64,000 nt of DNA from Aquanectria penicillioides (lineage: Eukaryota; Ascomycota; Sordariomycetes; Hypocreales; Nectriaceae), in the NCBI GenBank assembly GCA_003415625.1, contig PYIU01000001.1, forward strand, positions 3,782,746 to 3,846,745, written 5' to 3'. Of this stretch, positions 52,501 through 62,680 are shown one piece after another. Under the pieces are notes generated by a model. It worked only from the letters and a program-made list of their open reading frames with translations, was not told the DNA's origin and did not search any database. Within the stretch, counting starts at the first letter, position 1. Every line of letters starts with the position of its first letter. The translations under genes were made by a program, and so were the position numbers.

Positions 52501-53685
52501 TCCCGCACCACGTGTGGGTGCTAAGTCTTGCCGAGGCAGCCAGCTCTACTCAGGTCTATCTCCCTGTCGTCGGTCAACATAAACGCGACTCGTGGCGTGC
52601 GGACGGAGTTCAATTGGACGGCATGGTCGAGCAGAGGCCTCAATCCGAGGGGACAAGGGTGAGAAGAAAGTTCAATTACGCGCCTTTTTGTCGTATCTCT
52701 TGGCGGCTTGCGTACTCGCGTGTTCTGGGTCTTGTCGATTCAAGGTTGTGTGGTGCCGGTTCGCGTGGGGAGGAAGCATGATTCCATTGGGCCAGCGCGG
52801 TCTAGAAGGTTACATTCAGGCCCTTTTGGCATTGGCGGCCCTTGTATTTGTCCGTTAATGCCTGTCTCTCGGTGTTCATATTAGGGAACTCGTTAGAGAT
52901 GCCCCGCGATGATGACGATGTCATGCAACGTCCTAAATTCAAGCATAGTTAGAAGCCTAAATGGCCCGATCTGTGGCATTTCTTCTGCGGGGGTTTGAAT
53001 ACGCGGATGCTGTAATGGCTGCTGAGAGATGTTGCGGCTGGTGGCTAGGCGGTTTAGCTCTTAGGATTTCCTAGAGAGCGAGACACCCCATTCGGGAATC
53101 GTGATCCGCGACATAGATTTCCTTCTGGCCAAAGCACGAGCGTATCCTGATAATTCGAAAAAAATTCCAAAAGGAAGAAACACGGGCAGAAAATCCAGAT
53201 CAATTCCAATTTTTCCCTTTGACTGTCCTAAAGTTGGTACACACTGGGCCAGTTTGCTGGTGGATGGATGGCCCAGTAGCTTTACGCGGCATTGAGCAAC
53301 TAGCGTAGGAACCCGAATCTTCGTTTCACCTCTATTGGCATTAGAGGCCATCTAGGGCTTGCCAAACCCCTGACAGATCGACATCAGCTTTCGACCGTTA
53401 GCCAATCTCGCCATCGCTTGCTCATCCCTCGGCCTCAAAGCTGAAAGGCTCGATCTTTTTTTTTTAGTACAACTAATCCTACGACTATCAGATTACTAGC
53501 TACCGTGCTGATTCATTAGGAGTCGTGGCCGAGGTGCTCAGTGCACTTTCGGCTGAGAAGCATTCCATACGCGGAGGGTTGGGCATCGGCCTATTCCTGA
53601 GAGAAAGTATATTGATGTATTCAAGAACATGGTATGGTATCTGTGCTGCGAAGTTCCCGTGGCAGTATCGATGATCGTATATTAC
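52501..53685. other. Intergenic region, no gene seen
   Basis: About 1.2 kb: the phytase promoter and the 3' flank of the DUF7703 gene. A tRNA-like fragment near 53520-53565 lacks a T-arm. No supported gene. Confidence 0.6.
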
Positions 53686-54822
53686 TTAGAATCCACGCGT
53701 TGCGAGATGGACCTCGGACGACGATTGGGACAGGTTCTCTACGTCAAACGTCTTGTGCGCCCTAATCGTGGATTCAGCTGACGATTTTCTTCCCTCACTG
53801 CTTGAATCGTCCTGCTGTCTATCTTCTCGATGGACGACGATTTCAGTCGTCATAATAACTCCAGCCTCCCGAGGCATGTTTCTCGAACGTGCTCTGTCTG
53901 CCGGCGAACCTTCCTCGCCTCCCATGGCATAGGCCTGATATGAGACATCTCCGGGTGGGTTCGCACCTGTATCGCTGATTAACGTCTCGAGGGCGATTCC
54001 TGTCTTGTTGATTGTCTGCTGAGTTCGGCTTCGGGGTCCAGAACTGGCGTCCTTGTTGCCAGTCGTCATCTCCACCAGGCGGTTCAAGATGGTGAACTCT
54101 AATTTAAGCTTGGTGCTGTAGACAAAGGCTTTATATGAGGTTTGGTATTGATACTGGTTGGCGTATTCGAGTCCGAGGATCGTGATGTCGAGGAGGATGA
54201 TGACAGAGTTGACAAAGATAAGGTGATTCATGAGGCGCCGACTGCCCCTGCCGTTGCCCATTGTCTTTTCTAGTTTCATGAGCTTCATTGTTTCAAAAAT
54301 GTAAAATCCGGAAATGATAATCTCCTGCACAAAGAAGATGGAGACTTGGATCTTCTCCATGATGTTATAAGGCTGTTCCCATGGTTTAGGGTTGTTGGAA
54401 AAGGATCCGTAAATCATGGGGAAGACGGCTCCGTGAAGCAAGAAGCCATCAATGCAAATCATCCACAAGATCATTTTAAGGCGAGTTCGGTTCCTCAAAA
54501 TCAAGTGAAGCCTGGACCACAGCACCAGCGACTGCCCAGTCACCATGGCCACCCAGCCGAAGCCAATCAAGGTCGCGGCCAAATACCCAAGAGATGCGGG
54601 GGCAAAGTACTTGATGAGAAACCCAGCACAGTAGAAGGGGATCCCCCAAGAAGCACCCAAGAATGACCAAAAGTATAACCCAGAATGCCGCTTGAAGGTA
54701 CCCCAGATGATGAACGTGAGCTCAATGACATTGTAGGTGGCAATAGAAAGAAACACAATAATGATGTAGAGGGCCGCTTGGGAGTACCCCTGGGTCCCCG
54801 AGCCAAAGCTGTCGGCCGCCAT
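53686..54822 (-). CDS. Seven-helix fungal membrane protein, DUF7703-like
   Basis: Single exon, 378 residues from the ATG at 54822 (MAADSFGSGTQGYSQAALYI). An upstream in-frame ATG at 54933 would add 37 residues of poor quality. Seven hydrophobic segments are visible: ALYIIIVFLSIATYNVIELTF, LYFWSFLGASWGIPFYCAGFL, then LGYLAATLIGFGWVAMVTG, MILWMICIDGFLLHGAVF, VSIFFVQEIIISGFYIF, LIFVNSVIILLDITIL and one near FVYSTKLKLEFTILNRLV. A long polar C-terminal tail (about 110 residues, Ser/Arg-rich) follows. The layout is receptor-like and matches the fungal integral membrane family DUF7703, related in shape to PTH11-type receptors but without their CFEM domain. Function unknown; plasma membrane likely. 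Confidence 0.8.
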   Translation of the reverse strand: MAADSFGSGTQGYSQAALYIIIVFLSIATYNVIELTFIIWGTFKRHSGLYFWSFLGASWGIPFYCAGFLIKYFAPASLGYLAATLIGFGWVAMVTGQSLVLWSRLHLILRNRTRLKMILWMICIDGFLLHGAVFPMIYGSFSNNPKPWEQPYNIMEKIQVSIFFVQEIIISGFYIFETMKLMKLEKTMGNGRGSRRLMNHLIFVNSVIILLDITILGLEYANQYQYQTSYKAFVYSTKLKLEFTILNRLVEMTTGNKDASSGPRSRTQQTINKTGIALETLISDTGANPPGDVSYQAYAMGGEEGSPADRARSRNMPREAGVIMTTEIVVHREDRQQDDSSSEGRKSSAESTIRAHKTFDVENLSQSSSEVHLATRGF

Positions 54823-57800
54823 GGTGCCAGGAGATGTTGGAACCCGCGCTACAAGCTGTCGATGGGCAAATAGCTCAAGAAAGTATTTGCCCAAATCGAA
54901 GGGGTGCAGTCGAGCGGAGCTGATAAAAGACAAATGAGAATACGCAGAACACTTCTACGAAACGCTCACGGGCAGTCCGAGGATAATAAACGTACTGGCG
55001 GAGCGGTCATCTCCTCATCCGCCTCGTTTGCACGGTCCCTGATTGGCACACACACACACACCTCTCTAGGTCCAGGGCTTCTCGCGCGGGCTAAGGCTCC
55101 AGCATCAGTTCGAGGTGCTGGCAAAGTTGCCTCTAAGATCGGCCAACGTTAGAGTGTGCAAGACTACACACGGGGCGCTTCTGGTAACGCCTCATTCCGA
55201 CCGACTTTGGTAAGGTACTCTGCCCTGTTCATCAAATCCATCCTTGGTGGCGGCCGAGTCCCCAGTTCTCTCGTTACCCAGCTCAGAAACGGGTCCGGGG
55301 ATGTCTTAGTCCAAGAAGCCTCGTCTATTTAGTGATTCGTATCGCTAACTACTTGAAGAAATAGTATTTCTGCACTCGAGGGCACCGCAAAGTGGCTTGT
55401 TGCGACATCAAGTCAAACCCTTCGTCTCCCACGAGTCATGGCTGACTCGCCCCCTTGTCTGATGGGCGTCTGGGATTCTCCGGATCAAGGCCCGAGACGG
55501 CCAACCATGGAAAGAGACGCCTGTAGGGTTTCGTCGATTTGGTCGCAGAGGCGAATAAGAAGATTCCTATCCCTCTCAGTGCGTGATGAGGTGTCAAGGA
55601 CGGCTGGTCGCAATCTCTAGCGGGGAATCGGATGCTCCACCCGGCCAAGAAGCCTGGTCCCTTCCCCGGCATAGGCTTTTGGCTAGTGTTTAGTGTCGTT
55701 GAAACCCCAAGTCAAAACAAATGCATTGTCAAACGGTGATGTTGAGAGGCGGATGATCAAAAACTTGCCCCGTGGCCGGTGGAATCCGACACCGAGAGGT
55801 AACGTTGGATGGTGGCGTCGACAAGTTCTAATTTCGCCTTATTCTTCGTTTTTTCTTCTTCTTCGAGTGCCCTGGTCCCCTGGCGATCCGGGGAAAAAAG
55901 AGATTCAAGGTGTTCTAGAAGGTCCCCGCCCTCTCATGCATGGCCTGCATTTGATGAAGGCTGTGTCAGATGTGCGAAGCGGAAGCGTTGTTGTTGCTGT
56001 TTTGTCAAAAACCAACACCAACTCCAAGGCCAACACCGACAGCCAGCCCAGCCGTATCGCCAACATGCTTCAGCTCCACCAACCGCAGTCTTCAGCTTGT
56101 TTCGCCCCCTTGCCGTGTCTTCCCGGCTCCTTCACGCACCCGACCAGGACGCCTGACAAGATGGTGCACATCTGCTCTCTCGCATCCAACGGATCGGCGG
56201 GAGCTGGAGGCTAAGAGCCCTTAGCTGCCAGCCATCATGCGCCACGCACAACGCCTATTTGAGGGACGCCCAGCCAAAGTCGCCCATTTCAGCTGCCTCA
56301 GCCACGGATCCACGTCAATTTGATGTGCCCGACGCAGCGGCAATCCCTCCCCCGCAGTTTTTAGTCGGTAATTGATGTCTTACTTGCTGTTGAGCATTTC
56401 TCGAAAGCGGATCTCTTGTGTCGTTGGGTAGAGTTTCCATGGAAAATCTCCCTTTGCTTGTCAAAGTTCAAGGCATCATGACTTTGGTACGACGTATGCA
56501 CACTTTGCATACACATATCAAAGAAGCGAGGAACAGTTCTTTTGTGTTCCATGGTTCGCGGCATTTCGTAATTATTGCCGACGTCGATTTAGTTAGCTCC
56601 ATCGCCAACAAAGCCTCCATTTCCAACAAGGATTCCCGAGATAGATTTCCGCTTACAAGGGCGGCCAACAAACTGTACGTGGCATGTTGATATGTACACG
56701 AAACATTTGAGCTGCAGCAATTGTGGACTACTAATTATGTCAGAGACACCTCCTGCGCTTGGACACTGCTGGCATGCTTGACCTAACCTTGGGCCTGGCT
56801 AGTCATGTTGTTTTCGCCGGCGCTTTTCATAACAATGACAAAGCCGGGTTTTCATGCGGAGGCCACGTCCCAACGATGCTGTAAATCCTCGAAGGGGCAT
56901 GCCTGCAGATCGTGACCGTTGATCGGGCCCTGGTCCATGACACCGCATAGCTTGACTCGTTCATGTTTAACGGCCAGTGCGCGCTGTCAATCGTCAAAGC
57001 ATGGTGTTGCGCAGACACATATCAACACTAACGGACGGTATTTGGGGATGTAAGTTGATTTGGCCTAAATGCGCGGAGCCGCGTCCTCAGGGAATCGAAG
57101 CCGTCAAGGTTGATTGATGGTGTTAGACCCCTGTATCTGCAGATGAGAACAACCTTGTCGCTACGCTCGACCTGGAATCTCGTTCGCGAACTGGACGTTC
57201 GTGCGTCCCAAGACCCTTGGAGAAAAGCATGGGCCCCGCACTGCCATCAAAAGGCGCCGCGTTTTGGTAGTTAATATAGCTTGCTTTGCGCGATGCAGAG
57301 GCTTCGTTTGATGAGTTGAAGATGAAAATTCCATTGTGTTTCATTGCTGCGTTAAGGATATGAGTGAGAAGAGCATAACAGAAACATTGCATGCGTCTCT
57401 GGTAACCCGATTAGATCTGTTGTGATGGATGGTTCATCGTAGTTCTTTGAACAAGCCATCATGAGAAATAGGGGTTGTGAACATGCTTGTTTCATTTGCT
57501 CCTATTCACCATGACTGCTCGCATACCTCATAGTTCCTGCAAACATAAACAAAATATGCCGTTATGTGCAGGAAAATTTTGGTTCTGATCTCAGGCTGAG
57601 AGAGGTCGTTCTGCCTCAAGGATCTCTTCTTCAAGTGTTCAGAATATGGTTGTTCATAGTACCTCCCGTACACTGTTCTGCAATGGAGGCCAGAATACCA
57701 GGACCGTTCGGATATCGCGGAGAAGTATATTCAAGAACAATGGCAATCAACAGCTCGTGATTTCTATCTCTTCGGGTTTCAGCTGGGATGTTTTTCGTAT

Positions 57801-57889
57801 AGCAACTCAACCATAGAAGATCACGTCCACGTCCACGGCATTGTCTAGTATTATCTAGATTATATCTCAAACAACCAGATTGCGTAATC
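54823..57889. other. 3-kb intergenic region, no gene seen
   Basis: The largest gap in the window. It contains a short (CA)n at about 55049-55062 and T/C-rich patches near 55845-55875. Open frames up to 173 codons have repetitive or random composition, and none links to another by splicing into a recognisable protein. It holds the DUF7703 promoter on the left and the amidoligase promoter on the right. A non-coding transcript cannot be excluded. Confidence 0.5.
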
Positions 57890-59164
57890 ATGTCGAAAAA
57901 GTTGGTAGAGCGATACGATAGATTCCCAGTCTTGACTTTTGGGATCGAGCTTGAGTTTATGTCTCCGGCTGCTCCATCGCAAGCCTTTCGGGGGTTCAAC
58001 AGCGCGGGAGCTTCTGCGAGGAAGATTGTGGCAGAGAAGATGGTCCAACTGACCTCTTTGCCTGTCGCTTGCGCTTGCACTCACAGCGAAGACCGCCATT
58101 GCGTGAATTGTCACTACGCCCCTGCAGGTGAGATGCGGCCAGGACCCATTCGACTTCTATCTCGCCGTGGCATCACCATTAAACCAGGTACGCAAGTCGC
58201 CCAGAACTTCTTCCTCTTCCAGCATGAGGGTCTCTCAAAGGGATCGGATATCAACAGGTGCAGAGACTGGCCCGGTATCGAAATTTCCACACCCATCTTT
58301 TCACTGGGTGACTTGCATTCTGGACTACCTGACCTGAGCACAGCTATCACAGCGCTTCGGGAAATGGATGCGAAAATCACTGCTGACGAGTCCTGTGGGC
58401 TGCACGTTCACATTGGAGACCCGTCAGGGATGACTCTCTTGTTGGCTAAGAAGATTACGACCCTTGTCGTGGTCCTCGAACACACCCTCTTCGCGGTCCT
58501 TTGTGCGCCTTCGCGACTCACCAGTATCTATGCCAAATATGTTAATGAAGAATCTCGCTTAGCTACCAACACCGAGGCCATCAGAAACGATGGTCAAAAC
58601 TCTTGTGGCGATGATCAACGGCGCACTCACGTCCCCTGCATGGATGCAATTTCGCCGGCGCTCTGGAACAAGAATAAACCCTCGCTATTTCGCAGGATCA
58701 TCAATGGAATCTGGTCGTGTAAGTCTCTTCAGCAGCTCTCTTTCCTTTTGCAGACGGATAAGGGTATAAGGACAGGTTTTGCGATTTCGCTTCGCGACAT
58801 GAACGGCATCGGGACGTCCTGGCGCCACCAAGGAGACCTTGAACACACACGGACTACCGTGGAATTTCGGCAGATGCAGATGAGTTTTGACATGGATCTC
58901 ATTGAGAACTGGACCGAGGTTCTGTTTCGAGTTGTGCAGATTGCCCAGTTGGAAGACGTCAGGTTCAAGGAGTACCTCGAATCTACTTTGGAATTGATCG
59001 ACCGCAGCTCTAGAACTCGGCAGTCGGCGTGGAGGGTCATCATGGAAACGGTCCTCAAGTTGAGTGAGCGAGTCCCTGCCTGGAAGAGGCAGATTGAGCG
59101 ATACCGCAGAGGAGAAGAGATATCGCATCTTGGCGATGACTTACTCTTGAAGGCGCATGACTAG
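57890..59164 (+). CDS. Amidoligase-family protein (Amidoligase_2)
   Basis: Intronless, 424 residues. The protein carries the hallmarks of the putative amidoligase family PF12224, a glutamate-cysteine-ligase-like fold: GIELEFM near residue 18, GLHVHIGDPSG after a conserved Cys at about 168, and the late RTTVEFRQM at about 322. In this superfamily Glu/His residues from these motifs bind magnesium-ATP and form amide bonds. A Cys/His cluster (CACTHSEDRHCVNCHY, about residues 64-79) lies in an insertion and could bind metal. The family is described as peptide- or polyamine-modifying in bacteria, and fungal members are uncharacterised. No partner gene of the kind seen beside bacterial amidoligases is adjacent. 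Confidence 0.82.
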   Translation: MSKKLVERYDRFPVLTFGIELEFMSPAAPSQAFRGFNSAGASARKIVAEKMVQLTSLPVACACTHSEDRHCVNCHYAPAGEMRPGPIRLLSRRGITIKPGTQVAQNFFLFQHEGLSKGSDINRCRDWPGIEISTPIFSLGDLHSGLPDLSTAITALREMDAKITADESCGLHVHIGDPSGMTLLLAKKITTLVVVLEHTLFAVLCAPSRLTSIYAKYVNEESRLATNTEAIRNDGQNSCGDDQRRTHVPCMDAISPALWNKNKPSLFRRIINGIWSCKSLQQLSFLLQTDKGIRTGFAISLRDMNGIGTSWRHQGDLEHTRTTVEFRQMQMSFDMDLIENWTEVLFRVVQIAQLEDVRFKEYLESTLELIDRSSRTRQSAWRVIMETVLKLSERVPAWKRQIERYRRGEEISHLGDDLLLKAHD

Positions 59165-59736
59165 ACACAAGGTGCTAGTAACTAGTGATGACCTTGGAGT
59201 AGAAAAGCCGAGGTCATGGCGATGATTTACTTGACAATAGCCAACCAAGGTCACTAGCCATCTATGAAACAAGGTTAATTCAGGAGAGAAATGTATAGGA
59301 AGTTGACCATGATTTCGCCACATACTAGATTGGAAACCTGGAGTTGATGGAGTTGAGGGATGATGATTACCAGGGACAAGCTGACCACGTTGTTGGCGTT
59401 ATCTACTAGGTGTCTCTGCTGGCGTTAGTTTGATGCGATTCATGTTCGACAACTGCTTCCAATGTGATTTATTTTTTCCTCTTCCACTGCCATAGCATTG
59501 ACGTTATAACCAACCGGCATAATCCAGAAAAGGGAGGACAGCCGTCCAGGGCGGACCCTACTCCAGCCTCAAGCCCGGGAGTTGGACCCACCCCGGTCCG
59601 GAGCGGGGCGGGGTTCTTAAGGAGACATAACCTCGACCCTTGCTAGTGATGACCCAAACATCAAAACCAAACCCAGTATTACTTCAATAATATCTCGTAC
59701 ACGCATACATCCTTCTCCTTCGCTCCGCCTTATTCT
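59165..59736. other. Intergenic, convergent 3' flanks
   Basis: 572 bp with a GC-rich self-complementary stretch around 59584-59612. No gene seen. Confidence 0.55.
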
Positions 59737-60138
59737 TCAAACCGCCTTGTTCGCCTCCCCGTCCCTGTCCCTGTCCCTGTCGGTCCCGTTGTCCCCTATC
59801 CTCACGCCTCGATGTGGACCGGGAGCCTGCCAGCTCATGCTCGGCGGCGCGCACGACTCGGCGCACTTAACGCAAGCTAGCTCGCTCTTCTTGTAGCTCC
59901 CCTTGATGACGCGCTTCTCGTCAAAGGCGTAGCGCGGGCAGTGCATCGTCGGCGGCGCGTTGCGCCCGTACAGCCGCCGCTGGTAGTCGCAGGCGGCGCC
60001 CAGGTCGTCGATGGCGTAGAACATGTCGATGTGGTGAAAGACTTCGCCGCCGATGATGGCGCGGCCGCGCGACATCTGCGGGCACTCGACACCCTTGGCG
60101 CACGAGCAGACCATCTGCTGGAACGAGTATGTGCACAT
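59737..60138 (-). CDS. Small Cys-containing protein, unknown
   Basis: 133 residues from the ATG at 60138 (MCTYSFQQMVCSCAKGVECPQ). The first about 90 residues look protein-like: spaced Cys residues (C-x8-C-x-C-x5-C, later CVKCAESC), FHHIDMFYAIDDLGAACDYQRRLYG and KRVIKGSYKKSELAC. No signal peptide is present, so the Cys may bind metal in the cytosol. The C-terminal tail (RDRDRDRD) is encoded by a GTCCCT hexamer repeat at about 59760-59778 and may not be part of the real protein; an intron before it is possible. The frame stays open upstream to 60327, so another exon or start is also possible. No family recognised. Confidence 0.45.
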   Translation of the reverse strand: MCTYSFQQMVCSCAKGVECPQMSRGRAIIGGEVFHHIDMFYAIDDLGAACDYQRRLYGRNAPPTMHCPRYAFDEKRVIKGSYKKSELACVKCAESCAPPSMSWQAPGPHRGVRIGDNGTDRDRDRDGEANKAV

Positions 60139-60960
60139 GACTCGGGCCCGCTCTTCGTCCTCTTTCGTCGCGTATATTCGGTTTGGGCGGAAGGTATGAG
60201 TGGTCTGTATGTCGAGGCGAGAGATATGCGGCCACCTTTGATAGTGTTGACGGGGGAGGCTCAAAGCTGCCACTGCTCCTATATCCAGGAGAGGAGACTC
60301 TGCAACCTCACACCAACACGAACGCACGGCTGCCCTGGTTTGTGTCTTTCAGTCTCGTTCGAGAAGGCTCTGCAAAAATCCCCATCGGCCAGCCGATCCT
60401 CGCACCAAGGTCGTCGTCGGACGCGGCCCAGGGCGGTGTATAAGGGCCTCCCCGAAATGCCGGCGTTACACACATCCTGCGTTGTTTCGTGCGAGCCACC
60501 GCCACTCGCCCATCTCCGAGGCTGACCCGCGGGGGGGATGAGATACGGACGGAAATGGAACAATTAGGGAAACAATGGGGCACATAGGGGGGGAGGGAAA
60601 GGGCAGACGCAGCGATGCGTTGCCGGCTCAGAGGAAACATGTTTGCGTTGCCTCTGTGCGTGCCGCCCCCCGCGAGTGCGACGATGCGGCAACCCGATGA
60701 GAAACAGAGTGGCCAGTGAGCAGTAGGCAGTGGACAGTAGGAAGTGAGTGAGCATCTTGAGGGACGAAAACGACGAAGGAGACACGGGCTCGGTCCGAGG
60801 GCATTGGAGAGGAGACCAGCAAACAGAAGCAGACGCCTTCAGGAACGTGTGTGCTCATGGCCAGCCACGGCCGTGGACATTGACAGCATCGGATTGGGGC
60901 AGCCACCACCACCACATGGCGGGAAACACAAATGCATAAAAAAAGCGTCGCGGTGTGTTG

Positions 60961-61010
60961 CGTCGAGTTGCGTCGAGTTGCGTCGAGTTGCGTTGCGTTG
61001 CGTTGCGGTG
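60961..61010. repeat. (CGTCGAGTTG)3 grading into (CGTTG)n
   Basis: Three perfect 10-bp units followed by four 5-bp units that equal the 10-mer with its middle removed, so the array shows two unit sizes. Confidence 0.9.
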
Positions 61011-61029
61011 CGTTCATTCGCCGCCCTCG

Positions 61030-61074
61030 ACTTGGACTTGGGCCTGGGCTTGGGCTTGGGCTTGGACTTGGACT
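61030..61074. repeat. CTTGGR hexamer array
   Basis: About eight tandem hexamers (CTTGGA/CTTGGG with one CCTGGG variant), directly after the previous array. Confidence 0.85.
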
Positions 61075-61743
61075 TACACGCTCGCCCTGGTTCCTGCGCC
61101 GAGAATCCTATCGGCACCTCCCGCCTCTCAACTCACACTTCTCACCTCCCACATGCCCACATGCTATTCGGAGAGTCTCGTGCCGTCCCTCCCAGCCGCG
61201 GCCCAGCTTCCCCAGATTCTCTCCGCCCCCTGTCAAGCCCCTGCCACTAGGTCCGGGTTCCCCTCCCCGCCGAACCAGCTCGACCAGTCAGCCTTACGGA
61301 TCTGGCCCGAGCCACACTGCGATATCAGATACGCCATATTGTGAAAGGCACGGAACTTATGTGGGAGAGTTTAAAAAGAAACACCCGTCCTTCCTATCCT
61401 TCCTAACCCCCCCCCCCCCCCCTCCGCCGCCGCCTGACGCCAGTCTTGCGTTGGCTCATCCTGGACGCCATTCGGAATGTGTGCCCGATCGAGCGTAGCT
61501 GCGGAGGTGATTGTCAACGTCTTACTACTTTGGATACGAACCCGATAGTCGTAACCAACGCCCGCGCAACTCCGCAGGAACGGAGGCCGAAGGAAGTAAA
61601 CCAAGGGAGAAAAAGGCATGTGTTATTGAGCAAATATGTATATTTAAAGCAGCCAGTCGTTCTCATGGCCCTCAGGTGGTGAATTCCAGTCTCTAGGCTA
61701 GAGTCTCTGAACAGCTAACACACCAAGTGATCGAGCATTTATC

Positions 61744-61768
61744 AAAAAAAAAAAAAAAAAAAAAAAAA
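61744..61768. repeat. A25 homopolymer upstream of HsbA-like gene
   Basis: Twenty-five consecutive A ending 68 bp before the ATG of the HsbA-like gene, in its promoter or leader. Poly(dA:dT) tracts exclude nucleosomes in fungal promoters. Confidence 0.9.
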
Positions 61769-61836
61769 CATACCCTTCTCGGACCAGCCTTCTTGTGTAA
61801 GAGCCAAGGGGCAACTCTCTCAAAGATCCAACCATC

Positions 61837-62358
61837 ATGCGTCTATCCAAGGTCTTCGTCCTAGCAGGCCTGGCCTCGACGGCCATCGCCTCGGGTGCCA
61901 CCATCATCAACGCCATGGGCGTCATCTCCAACACCACCACGGCGCTCAACAAAACCGTCGCCCAGTGGGACGGGACCCTCTTTGGCACGGCGCCCATCGT
62001 CGTCAAGTCGACGCAGCTCCTCCTCGACATTGCCAACGGCACCACCGTCGCCAAGGCTTCGGCAAACCTGACCATCGCCGAGGCGGTCCAGGTTGCGCAG
62101 TCGACGATCAAGCTCGCCTCCGTCGTCAACAGCACCCTGACTACCATTGTCAAGGCCAAGCCCAAGTTTGACAAGCTGCTTCTGAGCCCCGTGATCTTGC
62201 TCAGCCTCAAGCTGCAGCAGGAGGCCACTGCGGACTTTTCGGATGCTGTGATTGAAAAAGTGCCCACGACGCTGCAGTCCGTGGCTGAGAATTTGGTCCA
62301 GGGCATCCAGAACGATTTTGACACGGCAATTGGCAAGTATTCGTTGATCAAGAAATAG
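61837..62358 (+). CDS. HsbA-like secreted cell-wall protein
   Basis: Intronless, 173 residues. The signal peptide MRLSKVFVLAGLASTAIAS is followed by an all-helical body (INAMGVISNTTTALNKTVAQWDG, ANLTIAEAVQVAQSTIKLA, KFDKLLLSPVILLSLKLQQEATADFSDAVIEKVP). This pattern fits the hydrophobic surface binding protein A family (PF12296), which includes Aspergillus HsbA and cell-wall galactomannoproteins. Those proteins adsorb to hydrophobic surfaces and help recruit secreted esterases or sit in the wall. Four or five NxT/S sites could be N-glycosylated. The length is typical. Confidence 0.83.
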   Translation: MRLSKVFVLAGLASTAIASGATIINAMGVISNTTTALNKTVAQWDGTLFGTAPIVVKSTQLLLDIANGTTVAKASANLTIAEAVQVAQSTIKLASVVNSTLTTIVKAKPKFDKLLLSPVILLSLKLQQEATADFSDAVIEKVPTTLQSVAENLVQGIQNDFDTAIGKYSLIKK

Positions 62359-62680
62359 CCTCGGCATAATCGGGGTTTCACATGACATGGTACAACAGTA
62401 GAAAAGGATAAAGGATATTTGACGGGCTTAATTCGGGCGACGTGCTATGCGTCACAATTAGCATTCATCATGTACATAATTTGCGAAAGATTAATGAAAC
62501 ACACGACCCTCAGAGTCTGGCTTGGCATTTCTATTATTGAAGATGAGTGGGATATCCTTGGTTATCCTGGCTTCTAGGAACCTTTTGGCTGTTGGAGTAA
62601 TTTTCAAATATCCTCGTTAAAATGGAAGCCCATGATCTGTTTTACCTTTTTTTTTTGTTCTCATATTTCGCCCTTTTCCT
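62359..62680. other. Convergent 3' flanks
   Basis: 322 bp between convergent stop codons, with a T10-type run near 62648-62657. No gene seen. Confidence 0.6.

Larger units (their letters stand above)
60139..61836. other. GC-rich, repeat-rich intergenic region
   Basis: About 1.7 kb. It holds several simple repeats: (CGTCGAGTTG)3 at 60961-60990 grading into CGTTG units to about 61010, a CTTGGG/CTTGGA hexamer array at about 61030-61074, C16 at 61407-61422 and A25 at 61744-61768. The frames on both strands here are products of these repeats. The right end is the promoter and leader of the HsbA-like gene. Confidence 0.6.

Noticed and set aside
53520..53600. Segment with GTGGCCGAGGTGCTCAGTGC resembling the D-arm of a tRNA-Ser or tRNA-Leu
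   Set aside because: No acceptor-stem pairing and no T-arm (GTTCGANTC) follow, so it is not a tRNA; at most a decayed fragment.
55693..56214. 173-codon frame in the 3-kb gap
   Set aside because: Low-complexity and basic, with no hydrophobic core or known motif.
59941..60525. 194-codon plus-strand frame overlapping the small Cys-rich gene
   Set aside because: Composition is random and starts inside the antisense coding region; the minus strand has the better protein.
60744..61498. Overlapping long frames on both strands in the repeat region
   Set aside because: They exist only because 10-bp, 5-bp and 6-bp arrays leave frames open; the products are simple repeats.
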